57,627 nt of DNA from Azohydromonas sediminis. GTDB lineage: Bacteria > Pseudomonadota > Gammaproteobacteria > Burkholderiales > Burkholderiaceae_C. The DNA lies in the NCBI RefSeq assembly GCF_003574675.1, contig NZ_QOAZ01000023.1, positions 1 to 57,627 on the forward strand, given 5' to 3'. Below are positions 25,508 through 33,918 of this stretch, piece by piece. The notes beneath the pieces were generated by a model. That model did not search any database and was not told the DNA's origin. It was given only the letters and a program-made list of their open reading frames with translations. The position numbers and the translations under genes were made by a program. The stretch's first letter is position 1, and every line of letters begins with the position of its first letter.

Positions 25508-25762
25508 CTACTTCAGCGACTCGATCAGGTCGACATATTCCTGCATCGCCGCCTCGGCGCTCTTGCCTTTCTGCTCGTTCCAGGCATCCCACTTCGCGCG
25601 CCCGACCATGTCGGTGAAGCCGGGACGCTTGCCCTCGACGTCGCCCTCGGTGGCCTGCTTGTACAGCGCGTAGATCTTCAGCAGCGTCGCGTTGTCGGGC
25701 CGCTCGGGCAGCTTCTTGCTGTCGGCCACGGCCTGTTCGAAGCGGGACTTGAGGTCGGCCAT
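25508..25762 (-). CDS. acyl-CoA-binding protein
   Basis: An 84-residue four-helix protein of ACBP size. The family pattern is clear: LKSRFEQAV, LKIYALYKQATEGD (the conserved YALYKQAT-GD segment that contacts the CoA), then KWDAWNEQKGKSAEAAMQEYV. It binds long-chain acyl-CoA in the cytosol. ATG at 25762 has a purine-rich GGAGA site. It is divergent from the WS/DGAT gene, sharing a 90-bp promoter region, and could supply that enzyme with acyl-CoA. Confidence 0.93.
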   Translation of the reverse strand: MADLKSRFEQAVADSKKLPERPDNATLLKIYALYKQATEGDVEGKRPGFTDMVGRAKWDAWNEQKGKSAEAAMQEYVDLIESLK

Positions 25763-25852
25763 CGCGCGTCTCCTGGTCGGTGAAAATGGGCCTTGACGGG
25801 CGGGATGTTAACCAGCATCGTGCCCACGACCACCGCCTCCAGGAGCCTGTCG

Positions 25853-27406
25853 ATGTCCTCTGCCGCCGAGCGCATGTCGCGCGTCGACACCGCGTGGCTG
25901 CGCATGGACAGCGACGTCAACCTGATGATGATCGTCGGCGTGTGGCTGCTCGCGCCGGCGGTGTCGTACGAGGCGGTTTGCGAGCGGCTGCGCACCGCGC
26001 TGCTGCGCTACCCGCGATTTCGCCAGAAGGTCGTCGAGGACGCGCTGGGCTACCTGTGGGTCGATGACGAGCATTTCGACATCGAGCGCCACGTCAGCCG
26101 CGAGCGGCTGGCACGCCGGCGCGGGCAGAGCGAGCGCCAGGCGCTGCAGGAGCGCACCGCCGAGCTGGCGACGACGCCGCTGGACCGCGAGCACCCGCTG
26201 TGGCACTGGCACCTGATCGAGGACTACGAGGGCGGCAGCGCGATCATCATCCGCATCCACCACTGCATCGGCGACGGCATCGCGCTGATGTCGGTGCTGC
26301 TGTCGATCACCGACGGCGGCCACGCGCCGCCGCGGCGGCGCCCACGCGGCAACGGCCGCGATGGCGACTGGCTCGCCGACACCGTCGTGCGCCCGCTGAC
26401 CGACCTGACGGTGCGCGCGATCGGGCTGTACGGCGAGGGTGTCGCCAGGTCGATCGACCTGCTCGCGCACCCGGGCAAGCCGCTGGCCGGCTCGCTCGAC
26501 ATGGCGCGCGTCGCGCTGCAGGTCGCCAGCGACGCCGCGTCGCTCGCGCTGATGCCCGACGACTCGCCGACGCGGCTCAAGGGCCACCCGGTGGGCCTCA
26601 AGCGCGTCGCGTGGTGCGAGCCGCTGCCGCTCGACGACGTCAAGGCGGTGGCCAAGGCGATGCACTGCACCGTCAACGACGTGCTGCTGTCGTGCGTGGC
26701 CGGCGCGATCGGCGCGTACCTGCGCGAGGTCGGCGACGACCCGGCGGGCAAGGAGATCCGCGCGATGGTGCCGGTCAACCTGCGCCCGCTCGAGCAGGCG
26801 CACGAACTGGGCAACGGCTTCGGCCTCGTGCCGCTGGTGCTGCCGATCGGCATCGAGCACCCGATCGAGCGGCTGTACGCCGTGCACGCGCGCATGAGCC
26901 AGCTCAAGGGCAGCTATCAGCCGCTGCTGGCGTTCCTGATCCTCGCGGCGTCGGGGCTGCTCGTGAAGCCGGCGCAGGACCTCGTCACGGGCCTGTTCGC
27001 GAGGAAGACGACGGCCGTGATGACCAACGTGCCGGGCCCGCGCGAGCCGCTGAAGTTCTGCGGCTCGACGCTGCGGCAGAACATGTTCTGGGTGCCGCAG
27101 TCGGGCCACATCGGCATGGGCGTGTCGATCCTCAGCTACGGTGGCGGCGTGCAGTTCGGCCTGATCACCGACAAGAAGCTGTGCCCCGAGCCGCAGAAGA
27201 TCATCGACCGCTTCGCGCCCGAGTTCGCGAAGCTGCTGTGGGTGACGATGATGCTGCCGTGGGGCGATCAGCTCGAGGCGCTCGAGCCGAACGGTTCGCC
27301 GGGGTACGGCCCACCGGCGCGAAGCGCATCGCCAGCGCGATCTCGCGCAGCCAGCGGTGGCCGGCGTCGTGCTGCGCGCGCCAGTGCCAGTGCATCGACA
27401 CCGTGA
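25853..27406 (+). CDS. wax ester synthase/diacylglycerol acyltransferase (WS/DGAT)
   Basis: A 517-residue bifunctional-type acyltransferase. The catalytic HHxxxDG motif is HHCIGDG at residues 136-142; MSRVDTAWLRMD opens the N-domain, and PGPREPLKFCGS and the GMGVSILSYGG region typify the C-domain. It transfers acyl groups from acyl-CoA to diacylglycerol or fatty alcohol at the membrane/lipid-body surface. ATG at 25853 has an AGGAG site; an earlier ATG at 25805-region would add untypical residues. The last ~45 residues, after MMLPWGDQ, are low complexity and run antisense through the 3' end of the LysR gene, so the real C-terminus or a lost stop is uncertain. Confidence 0.9.
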   Translation: MSSAAERMSRVDTAWLRMDSDVNLMMIVGVWLLAPAVSYEAVCERLRTALLRYPRFRQKVVEDALGYLWVDDEHFDIERHVSRERLARRRGQSERQALQERTAELATTPLDREHPLWHWHLIEDYEGGSAIIIRIHHCIGDGIALMSVLLSITDGGHAPPRRRPRGNGRDGDWLADTVVRPLTDLTVRAIGLYGEGVARSIDLLAHPGKPLAGSLDMARVALQVASDAASLALMPDDSPTRLKGHPVGLKRVAWCEPLPLDDVKAVAKAMHCTVNDVLLSCVAGAIGAYLREVGDDPAGKEIRAMVPVNLRPLEQAHELGNGFGLVPLVLPIGIEHPIERLYAVHARMSQLKGSYQPLLAFLILAASGLLVKPAQDLVTGLFARKTTAVMTNVPGPREPLKFCGSTLRQNMFWVPQSGHIGMGVSILSYGGGVQFGLITDKKLCPEPQKIIDRFAPEFAKLLWVTMMLPWGDQLEALEPNGSPGYGPPARSASPARSRAASGGRRRAARASASASTP

Positions 27407-28202
27407 ACGGCGGCAAGCCGAGGTCGGGCTCGACGACCTGCAGGTCGTGCCGCTGCGCGAAGCGCTGTGCGGGCCGCAGCGGCAGGATCACCGCGAGGTC
27501 GGTGGCCGCGAGGATCGTCGGCACGACCATGAAGTGCGGCAGCGCGAGCCGGATGCGCGGCTCGAGCCCGAGCATCTGCAGCGCGCGCGCCGGCTCGGCG
27601 TGGCTCTTGACGACGATGAAGTCCAGCCGCTCGAGTGCGGCACGGTCGGTCAGCCGCCTGGCCAGCGGGTGGCCCCGGCGCAGCAGCACGACGTAGCGCT
27701 CCTCGAGCAGGGGCGCGTGCTCGGTACCCACGAGCGAGGGCAGGTAGCCGAGCGCGAGGTCGAGCCGGCCGTCCTCGAGCGCGGGGCCGATCGCCTGCGG
27801 CTCCATCTGCACCGCCTCGACGCGCACGCCCGGCGCCTGCGCACCGACGGCGGCCATGATCTGCGGCAGGAACTCGTCGGCGCCGATGTCGCTCATGTGC
27901 AGCGTGAAGCGGCGCACCGAGCGCGCGGGGTCGAACGCGTCGGCCTCGTGCAGCGCGGCGTCGAGCAGCTGCAGCGCCGCGTCGACCTGGCGCGCGAGCT
28001 GCTCGGCGCGGCGCGTCGGCGCGACACCGCCGGGGGCGCGCACGAACAGCGGGTCGCGCAGCGCGAGCCGCAGCCGCGTCAGCGCGTGGCTCGCGGCCGG
28101 CTGCGACAGCCCCAGGCGCCCGGCGGCGCGGCTGACGTTGCGCGTCTCGTGCACGGCGCGGAAGACGTGCAGCAGGTTCAGGTCGAGCTCGTGCAGATGC
28201 AT
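27201..28202 (-). CDS. LysR-family regulator (PcaQ/NodD-like N-terminus)
   Basis: A 333-residue LysR protein. MHLHELDLNLLHVFRAVHETRNVSRAAGRLGLSQPAASHALTRLR (quoted as family landmark segments) is the HTH of the NodD/PcaQ-type branch; the effector domain follows to about residue 300. The last ~30 residues are Arg/Ser/Thr rich and antisense to the WS/DGAT 3' end, beyond the usual family length. It is divergent from the indolepyruvate oxidoreductase operon and is probably its regulator. A TACGAT -10-like element lies 7 bp before the ATG. Confidence 0.85.
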   Translation of the reverse strand: MHLHELDLNLLHVFRAVHETRNVSRAAGRLGLSQPAASHALTRLRLALRDPLFVRAPGGVAPTRRAEQLARQVDAALQLLDAALHEADAFDPARSVRRFTLHMSDIGADEFLPQIMAAVGAQAPGVRVEAVQMEPQAIGPALEDGRLDLALGYLPSLVGTEHAPLLEERYVVLLRRGHPLARRLTDRAALERLDFIVVKSHAEPARALQMLGLEPRIRLALPHFMVVPTILAATDLAVILPLRPAQRFAQRHDLQVVEPDLGLPPFTVSMHWHWRAQHDAGHRWLREIALAMRFAPVGRTPANRSARAPRADRPTAASSSPTAASRTRARSGR

Positions 28203-28224
28203 GGGCCGAATCGTACTTAGTGAT

Positions 28225-28241
28225 TTCATCGCATGGACGAA
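28225..28241. promoter_or_regulatory. candidate LysR box (TTC-N11-GAA)
   Basis: TTCATCGCATGGACGAA has the T-N11-A inverted-repeat form of LysR binding sites and lies in the 91-bp gap between the divergent LysR and oxidoreductase genes, about where the -35 region of the LysR gene would be. This fits autorepression plus activation of the operon. Confidence 0.5.
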
Positions 28242-28293
28242 TGACGCGCCGCTGGCTAGATTGCTTGCCTCGGCACAACACGGCGGCCACGGC

Positions 28294-30453
28294 GTGGAAG
28301 TCCAGTTCACCGAAGAGATCGAGCAGCTCAAGAAGGGCGCCGGCCAGACCTTCCAGGGCGAGGGCATCCTCGCGATCACGAAGGCGCTGCTGCAGTCGGG
28401 CGTGGCCTACATCGGCGGCTACCAGGGCGCGCCGGTGTCGCACCTGCTCGACGTGATGGTGCAGGCCAAGCCCTATGTCGACACGCTCGGCGTGCACGTC
28501 GAGGCCTGCGCGAACGAGGCCTCGGCCGCGGCGATGCTCGGCGCGAGCCTGCACTACCCGCTGCGCGGCTGCGTGACGTGGAAGTCGATCGTCGGCACCA
28601 ACGTCGCGGCCGACGCGCTGTCCAACCTCGCGTCGCCGGGGGTGGTCGGCGGCGCGCTGATCGTCGTCGGCGAGGACTACGGCGAGGGCGCGAGCGTGAT
28701 CCAGGAGCGCACGCACGCCTATGCGCTCAAGAGCACGATGCTGCTGCTCGACCCGCGCCCCGACCTGCCGACGATGGTGCGCATGGTCGAGCACGCGTTC
28801 GCGCTGTCGGAGGCGTCGAACATGCCGGCGATCCTCGAGCTGCGCATCCGCGCGTGCCATGTGCGCGGGCGCTTCGAGTGCAAGGACAACGTCGCGCCGG
28901 CGTGGTCGACGCGCCACCCGATCGACGAGCCCGCCGGCTTCGACTACATGCGCCTCGCGCACCCGCCGGTGACGTTCCGCCACGAGAAGCTCAAGGTCGA
29001 GCAGCGCATCCCGGCCGCGCAGCGCTACATCGCCGAACACCGGCTCAACGAACACGTCGCGGGCGACTTCGCCGACGTCGGGCTGATCGTGCAGGGGGGG
29101 CTGTACAACGCGACGCTGCGTGCGCTGCAGCAGCTCGGGCTGGCCGACGCGTTCGGCGCGAGCCGCGTGCCGCTGCTGGTGCTCAACGTGACGTTTCCGC
29201 TCGTGCCCGACGAGGTCGTCGCGTTTTGCGCCGGCAAGCGCGCGGTCGGCGTGCTCGAGGAGGGCAGCCCCGAGTACATCGAGAAGGACGTCGTCGCCGC
29301 GATGCGCCGCGCCGACGTGCCCACGCCGCTGCACGGCAAGGACCTGTGGCCGGCCGCGGGCGAGTACACGGTCGAGGTGATCGCGCAGGGGCTGGTCGCG
29401 TTCGCCGAGCACCACCTGCCGCAGGTCGATCTCACCGCCGCGCGCGCGTGGCTGGCCGGCAACCGCGCGCGGCGCGACGACGTCGCGAAGGCGATGGGGC
29501 CGCTGCCGGCACGTCCGCCGGGCTTTTGCGTCGGCTGCCCCGAGCGGCCGGTCTTCTCGGCGCTCAAGCTCGCGCAGGCCGAGGTCGGGCCGGTGCACGT
29601 CGCGGCCGACATCGGCTGCCACGCGCTCGCGACCTTCGAGCCGTTCAGCTCGGGGCACTCGATCCTCGGCTACGGCATGAGCCTCGCGAGCCGCGCCGGC
29701 GTCAGCCCGATGATGCAGCGCCGCACGATCGCGATCATGGGCGACGGCGGCTTCTGGCACAACGGGCTGCTGACCGGGGTGCAGTCGGCGCTGTTCAACG
29801 GCGACGACGCGGTGCTGCTGATCATGAAGAACGGCTACACGTCGGCCACCGGCACGCAGGACATCATCAGCACGCCCGACGACGAGGCCAAGGCCGCGGC
29901 GGCCAGCGCCGGCACGCTGCACCAGAGCCTGGCCGACAAGAACCAGACGATCGAGACGACGCTCAAGGGGCTGGGCGTGCAGTGGCTGCGCACCGTGCAC
30001 ACCTACGAGGTCGACGTGATGCGCCGCACGCTCGAGGAGGCGCTGACGAGCGACTTCACGGGGCTGAAGGTGATCGTCGCCGAGGGCGAGTGCCAGCTCG
30101 AGCGGCAGCGGCGCATCCGGCCGTGGATCGCGCAGCGCCTCAAGTGCGGCGAGCGCGTCGAGCGCGTCAAGTACGGCGTCGACGAGGACGTGTGCAACGG
30201 CGACCACGCGTGCATCCGCCTGTCGGGCTGCCCGACGCTGACGCTGAAGGACAACCCCGACCCGCTGAAGGTCGACCCGGTGGCCACCGTGATCGACGGC
30301 TGCGTCGGCTGCGGGCTGTGCGGCGCCAACGCGCACGCGGCGACGCTGTGCCCGTCGTTCTACCGCGCCGAGGTCGTGCGAAACCCGAAGTGGCACGAGA
30401 AGCTGCTGCACGCGCTGCGCACGCCGCTGGTGCGCGCGCTGCAGACCGCCTGA
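28294..30453 (+). CDS. iorA: indolepyruvate ferredoxin oxidoreductase, alpha subunit-like
   Basis: A 719-residue 2-oxoacid:ferredoxin oxidoreductase. The N-terminal pyrimidine-type domain starts VQFTEEIEQLKKGAGQTFQG. FCVGCPERPVF (a Cys-x2-Cys-Pro motif) precedes the ThDP-binding domain with GDGGFWHNGLLTG running to MKN. The C-terminus has two cysteine clusters (CNGDHACIRLSGC and CVGCGLCGANAHAATLC) for Fe-S centres. It decarboxylates aryl-pyruvates to acyl-CoA with reduction of ferredoxin. GTG at 28294 is chosen because homologous sequence begins there; an ATG at 28201 would add 31 residues and overlap the LysR start. The alpha and beta genes are separated by a Bug gene. Confidence 0.88.
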   Translation: MEVQFTEEIEQLKKGAGQTFQGEGILAITKALLQSGVAYIGGYQGAPVSHLLDVMVQAKPYVDTLGVHVEACANEASAAAMLGASLHYPLRGCVTWKSIVGTNVAADALSNLASPGVVGGALIVVGEDYGEGASVIQERTHAYALKSTMLLLDPRPDLPTMVRMVEHAFALSEASNMPAILELRIRACHVRGRFECKDNVAPAWSTRHPIDEPAGFDYMRLAHPPVTFRHEKLKVEQRIPAAQRYIAEHRLNEHVAGDFADVGLIVQGGLYNATLRALQQLGLADAFGASRVPLLVLNVTFPLVPDEVVAFCAGKRAVGVLEEGSPEYIEKDVVAAMRRADVPTPLHGKDLWPAAGEYTVEVIAQGLVAFAEHHLPQVDLTAARAWLAGNRARRDDVAKAMGPLPARPPGFCVGCPERPVFSALKLAQAEVGPVHVAADIGCHALATFEPFSSGHSILGYGMSLASRAGVSPMMQRRTIAIMGDGGFWHNGLLTGVQSALFNGDDAVLLIMKNGYTSATGTQDIISTPDDEAKAAAASAGTLHQSLADKNQTIETTLKGLGVQWLRTVHTYEVDVMRRTLEEALTSDFTGLKVIVAEGECQLERQRRIRPWIAQRLKCGERVERVKYGVDEDVCNGDHACIRLSGCPTLTLKDNPDPLKVDPVATVIDGCVGCGLCGANAHAATLCPSFYRAEVVRNPKWHEKLLHALRTPLVRALQTA

Positions 30454-30494
30454 ACCCCGCACCCCCATCGACAAGAGAACGAAAGGAGACGGCG

Positions 30495-31484
30495 ATGACC
30501 CGAACCGCACCCCTGTCGCGCCGCGGCGCGCTCGCGCTGGGCATGGCGCTGGCGCTGGCCGGCGCCGCCTTGCCGGCCGCGGCGCAGACCTTCCCCGACA
30601 AGCCGCTGAAGCTGATCGTCAACTTCCCGCCCGGCGGCGCCGCCGACGTGATCGGCCGCGCCGTCGCGCAGGCGATGGGCGAGTCGCTGAAGCAGCAGGT
30701 CATCGTCGAGAACCGGCCCGGCGCCAACGGCAACATCGGCGCCGAGGCGGTGGCCAAGTCGCCGGCCGACGGCTACACGCTGCTGATGAGCAGCGGCGGC
30801 GCGATGACGGTCAACCCGTTCCTGTACCGGCAGATGCCGTTCGACGCCGAGAAGGACCTCGTGCCCGTCGCGTCGGTCGCGCGCGTGCTGGTGTTCCTGA
30901 TGGCGCACCCGTCGGTGCCGGCCAACAGCGTCGCCGAGTTCGTCGCCTATGCGAAGGCCCACCCGGGCAAGCTCAGCTACGGCTCGGCGGGGCAGGGCAG
31001 CTCGCCGCACCTGGCTGCCGAGATGTTCACGCGCCAGGCCGGCATCCAGGCCACGCACGTGCCGTACCGCGGCGCCGCGCCGGCGCTCACCGACCTGCTC
31101 GCCGGGCAGGTGCAGTTCATGTTCGACCCCGGCCCGGGCCTGAAGCACGCCGCCGAGGGCAAGCTCAGGCTGCTCGCGGTCGGCAGCCCGCAGCGCGCGT
31201 CGCAGCTGCCGAACACGCCGACGCTGGCCGAGTCGGGCTTCCCGGGCTTCGACGCCGACACCGTGTTCGGCATCTACGCGCCCGGAGGCACGCCGGCCGC
31301 GCTGGTCGCGCGGCTGCACGACGAGGTCAACAAGGCGGTGGCGAGCGCGAAGGTGCAGGAGGTGATCAAGGGCATCGGCGGCGAGCCGCTCGCGCTGACG
31401 CGGCAGGCCTTCATCGAGCGCCAGAACGCCGACCGCGCGCGCTTCGGCAAGTTCATCCAGGACGCGGGCATCAAGGCCGAGTGA
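30495..31484 (+). CDS. Bug/TctC-family tripartite tricarboxylate binding protein
   Basis: A 329-residue periplasmic binding protein. The signal peptide (SRRGALALGMALALAGAALP, cleavage near AAA-QTFPDK) carries two arginines that may be Tat or Sec. The mature start FPDKPLKLIVNFPPGGAADVIGR is the standard Bug opening, and YTLLMSSGG, HVPYRGAAPALTDLL and SGFPGFDADTVFGIYAP are family landmarks. GGAGAC lies before the ATG at 30495. No TctA/TctB membrane genes are nearby, so it may act as a free sensor/scavenger of an aromatic or dicarboxylic acid or share a transporter elsewhere. It is inserted between the two oxidoreductase subunits. Confidence 0.93.
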   Translation: MTRTAPLSRRGALALGMALALAGAALPAAAQTFPDKPLKLIVNFPPGGAADVIGRAVAQAMGESLKQQVIVENRPGANGNIGAEAVAKSPADGYTLLMSSGGAMTVNPFLYRQMPFDAEKDLVPVASVARVLVFLMAHPSVPANSVAEFVAYAKAHPGKLSYGSAGQGSSPHLAAEMFTRQAGIQATHVPYRGAAPALTDLLAGQVQFMFDPGPGLKHAAEGKLRLLAVGSPQRASQLPNTPTLAESGFPGFDADTVFGIYAPGGTPAALVARLHDEVNKAVASAKVQEVIKGIGGEPLALTRQAFIERQNADRARFGKFIQDAGIKAE

Positions 31485-31488
31485 CGCC

Positions 31489-33090
31489 ATGCCTGGCACC
31501 GGCTCGCGCCCGATCACGATCCTCGTCTGCGCGCTCGGCGGCGAGGGCGGCGGCGTGCTGTCGCAGTGGCTGTTCGACACCGCGCTGGCCTGCGGCCACA
31601 GCGCGCAGAGCACGTCGATCCCCGGGGTCGCGCAGCGCACCGGCGCGACGACGTACTACCTCGAGGTCCACCCCGAGCCCGACGCCGCGCTCGGCGGCCG
31701 CCGGCCGGTGTTCAGCCTGAACCCGGTGCCCGGCGCGATCGACCTGCTGGTGTCGTCGGAACTGCTCGAGACGGTGCGCCAGATCGGCCTGGGCATGGCC
31801 AGCGCCGAGCGCACGACGGTGATCTCGTCGTCGTCGCGCGCGCTGACGGTGGCCGAGAAGATGCAGCCCGGCGACGGCCGCGTCGGCGACGCCGCGCTGC
31901 TGGCGACGCTGCAGCGCCACGCGCGTGCGGCCGAGGTGTTCGACATGAGCGCGCTGGCGCGCGAGACGGGCACCGTGATCAGCGCGGTGCTGCTCGGTGC
32001 GATCGCCGCATCGGGCGTGCTGCCGTTCGCGCGCGAGGCCTACGAGGCGACGATCCGCCGCAGCGGCCGCGGCGTCGACGCGAGCCTGGCCGGCTTCGCG
32101 CGGGCCTACGAGCGCGTCGCGGCGAGCCGGCGCCAGCGCGCGCAGGCCGAGCAGGCGCTGCAGGCGGTGACCGCCGCCGCCGGCGCGAAGGCCTGCGACG
32201 GCGCGCCTGCGCTGCCGGCCGCGGTGCGCGACGCGTTCCCGGCCGCGGTGCACGACGTGCTCGCGCTCGGGCACGCGCGCCTCGTCGACTACCAGGACGC
32301 GCGCTACGCGGCGCTGTACGTGCAGCGGCTCGCGCGCGTGCTCGATGCCGAACGCGCCGGCGACCCCGGCGCGGCGCTCGGCCACGCGACGACGCGCGAG
32401 ACGGCGCGCTGGCTCGCGCTGTGGATGGCGTTCGACGACATCGTGCGCGTCGCACACCTGAAGCTGCGCGCCGCACGGGCGCAGCGCGTGCGCGCCGAGG
32501 TCGGTGCGCGCGACGACGAACTCGTCAAGGTCTACGACCACTTCAAGCCCGGCGTGCCCGAGTTCGCTGCGCTGCTGCCGCAGCCGCTGGCCGAGCGCCT
32601 GCTTGCGTGGGACGCGCGCCGTCGCGCGCAGGGCCGCGCCCCGTGGGCGCTGCCGCTGAAGGTCGGCACGCACACCGTGCTCGGCGCGCTCGCGCTGCGC
32701 ACGGTCGCGGCCCTGAAGGGCCAGCGCCGGCGCGGCAGCCGCTTCGCGCTCGAGCAGTCGCTGATCGAGCGCTGGCTCGCCGCCGTCGAGCGCGGTGCGC
32801 GCGAGCACGCGGCGCTCGGCCACGAACTCGCGCAGTGCGGGCGGCTGATCAAGGGCTACGGCAGCACGAACGAGCGCGGCAAGGAGAACCTGCTGCACAT
32901 CGTCGACCACCTCGCGACGCGGCCGGTGCCGCCTGCCGAGCGCGCTGCCGCCGTGCGCGCCGCGCGCGAGGCAGCGCTGGCCGACGAGGGCGGGCGCGCG
33001 CTCGACCGCGCGCTGGTCGCGCACGGCGCGCCGCCGCGGCCGCCGAAGCCGCAGCCGGTGCGCTTCTACCGGCGGCGGCCGCAGACCTGA
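31489..33090 (+). CDS. iorB: indolepyruvate oxidoreductase beta subunit-like with DUF6537
   Basis: A 533-residue protein. Residues 8-190 form the gamma/IorB-type 2-oxoacid oxidoreductase domain (ALGGEGGGVLSQWL, GVAQRTGATTYYLE). The longer C-terminal region (about 210-500) has the extra domain now called DUF6537, common in proteobacterial IorB-like chains. ATG at 31489 lies 4 bp after the Bug stop, so the three genes form one operon. With the alpha subunit it should make a heteromeric enzyme oxidising an aryl-2-oxoacid. Its own Fe-S motif is not visible, as expected for this subunit. Confidence 0.85.
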   Translation: MPGTGSRPITILVCALGGEGGGVLSQWLFDTALACGHSAQSTSIPGVAQRTGATTYYLEVHPEPDAALGGRRPVFSLNPVPGAIDLLVSSELLETVRQIGLGMASAERTTVISSSSRALTVAEKMQPGDGRVGDAALLATLQRHARAAEVFDMSALARETGTVISAVLLGAIAASGVLPFAREAYEATIRRSGRGVDASLAGFARAYERVAASRRQRAQAEQALQAVTAAAGAKACDGAPALPAAVRDAFPAAVHDVLALGHARLVDYQDARYAALYVQRLARVLDAERAGDPGAALGHATTRETARWLALWMAFDDIVRVAHLKLRAARAQRVRAEVGARDDELVKVYDHFKPGVPEFAALLPQPLAERLLAWDARRRAQGRAPWALPLKVGTHTVLGALALRTVAALKGQRRRGSRFALEQSLIERWLAAVERGAREHAALGHELAQCGRLIKGYGSTNERGKENLLHIVDHLATRPVPPAERAAAVRAAREAALADEGGRALDRALVAHGAPPRPPKPQPVRFYRRRPQT

Positions 33091-33096
33091 GCGGCG

Positions 33097-33870
33097 TCAG
33101 TCGTCGAGCTCGGCGCGCGCCATCTCGACGTCGAGCCGTTCCATCGCGTCGATCGGCTCGCACGCGGCGGCCTCGGCGTAGAGCTTCTCGGCCTCCTTGA
33201 GCTTCTTCTCGCCCTCGAGCATCACGAGGCCGTTGGCGTACTCGACCCTCGCGATCGCGCTCCTCGGGTTGAGCTTGAGCGCCTCGCGGTACATCTTCAG
33301 CCCGGTGGCCGCGTCGGCGCCCTGCGTGCGGCCGATCAGCTTGCCGACCTTGTCGATCACCTCGGCGTGGAACGCGCCGAGCGCGATGTGCGCGTCGGCG
33401 TGCTTTGGCGCGAGCGCGATCGTCGTCTCGAGCGCGTGCTTGACCTTGGCACCCAAACCCTGCGCGAGCGCCTTCGCGACGCTGATGCCCTGCCCGTAGC
33501 GGCCGAGCGCGTAGGCCTGCCAGTACCACGCGTTGGGGTTCTTCGGCTCCGCGGCCTGCTGCTTCTCGGCGCGCTCGGCGGCCTCGAGGAACATCGCGAG
33601 CTTGGTCTTCTCGCTCTTCTCGAGGTAGTTCGCGTAGATGCACTGCGCCTTGTTGGCCACCGTGAGGCCAGCGCCACCGGCTTTCAGGCCCGCTTCGTAG
33701 GCCTTCTGGAACTCGCCCGCGTGGAACAGCGCCCACGCGGCCTGCACCGCCTCGTCCTTCGGCCACGGCTCGACGTCGCCGGCGTGCAGCCGCGGCCAGT
33801 GCTTCTTCAGCGCCGCCGCGTCGTAGCGGTACGCGCTGGCGTCGTACGGGAAGGGGGTCCACTTGGCCAT
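33097..33870 (-). CDS. TPR-like hypothetical protein
   Basis: A 257-residue helical protein with several weak TPR-like repeats (for example AKQCIYANYLEK-type, NAWYWQAYALGRYG, HADAHIALGAFH and SAIARVEYANGL), giving a solenoid of three to four repeats. No signal peptide and no enzymatic motif. ATG at 33870 has a GAGGAGACG site. The IorB stop lies 6 bp from this stop on the opposite strand. The family is widespread as an uncharacterised Burkholderiales protein with the pattern of the eukaryotic RMD1 (microtubule dynamics) TPR fold, but function is unknown. Confidence 0.75.
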   Translation of the reverse strand: MAKWTPFPYDASAYRYDAAALKKHWPRLHAGDVEPWPKDEAVQAAWALFHAGEFQKAYEAGLKAGGAGLTVANKAQCIYANYLEKSEKTKLAMFLEAAERAEKQQAAEPKNPNAWYWQAYALGRYGQGISVAKALAQGLGAKVKHALETTIALAPKHADAHIALGAFHAEVIDKVGKLIGRTQGADAATGLKMYREALKLNPRSAIARVEYANGLVMLEGEKKLKEAEKLYAEAAACEPIDAMERLDVEMARAELDD

Positions 33871-33918
33871 CGTCGTCTCCTCGTCGTTGGCGTTCTCGGG
33901 ACTGCGGCGCGCCGTCGC

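Noticed and set aside
28201-28293. Upstream ATG at 28201 as the IorA start
   Set aside because: It would overlap the LysR start codon and place the LysR box within coding sequence. The added residues do not look like the family N-terminus.
27268-30510. Very long antisense open frame (over 1000 codons)
   Set aside because: It overlaps the LysR and oxidoreductase genes, whose products have clear domains. The antisense frame is Arg/Ala/His rich with no recognisable motif, a normal effect of 70% GC and third-position G/C bias.
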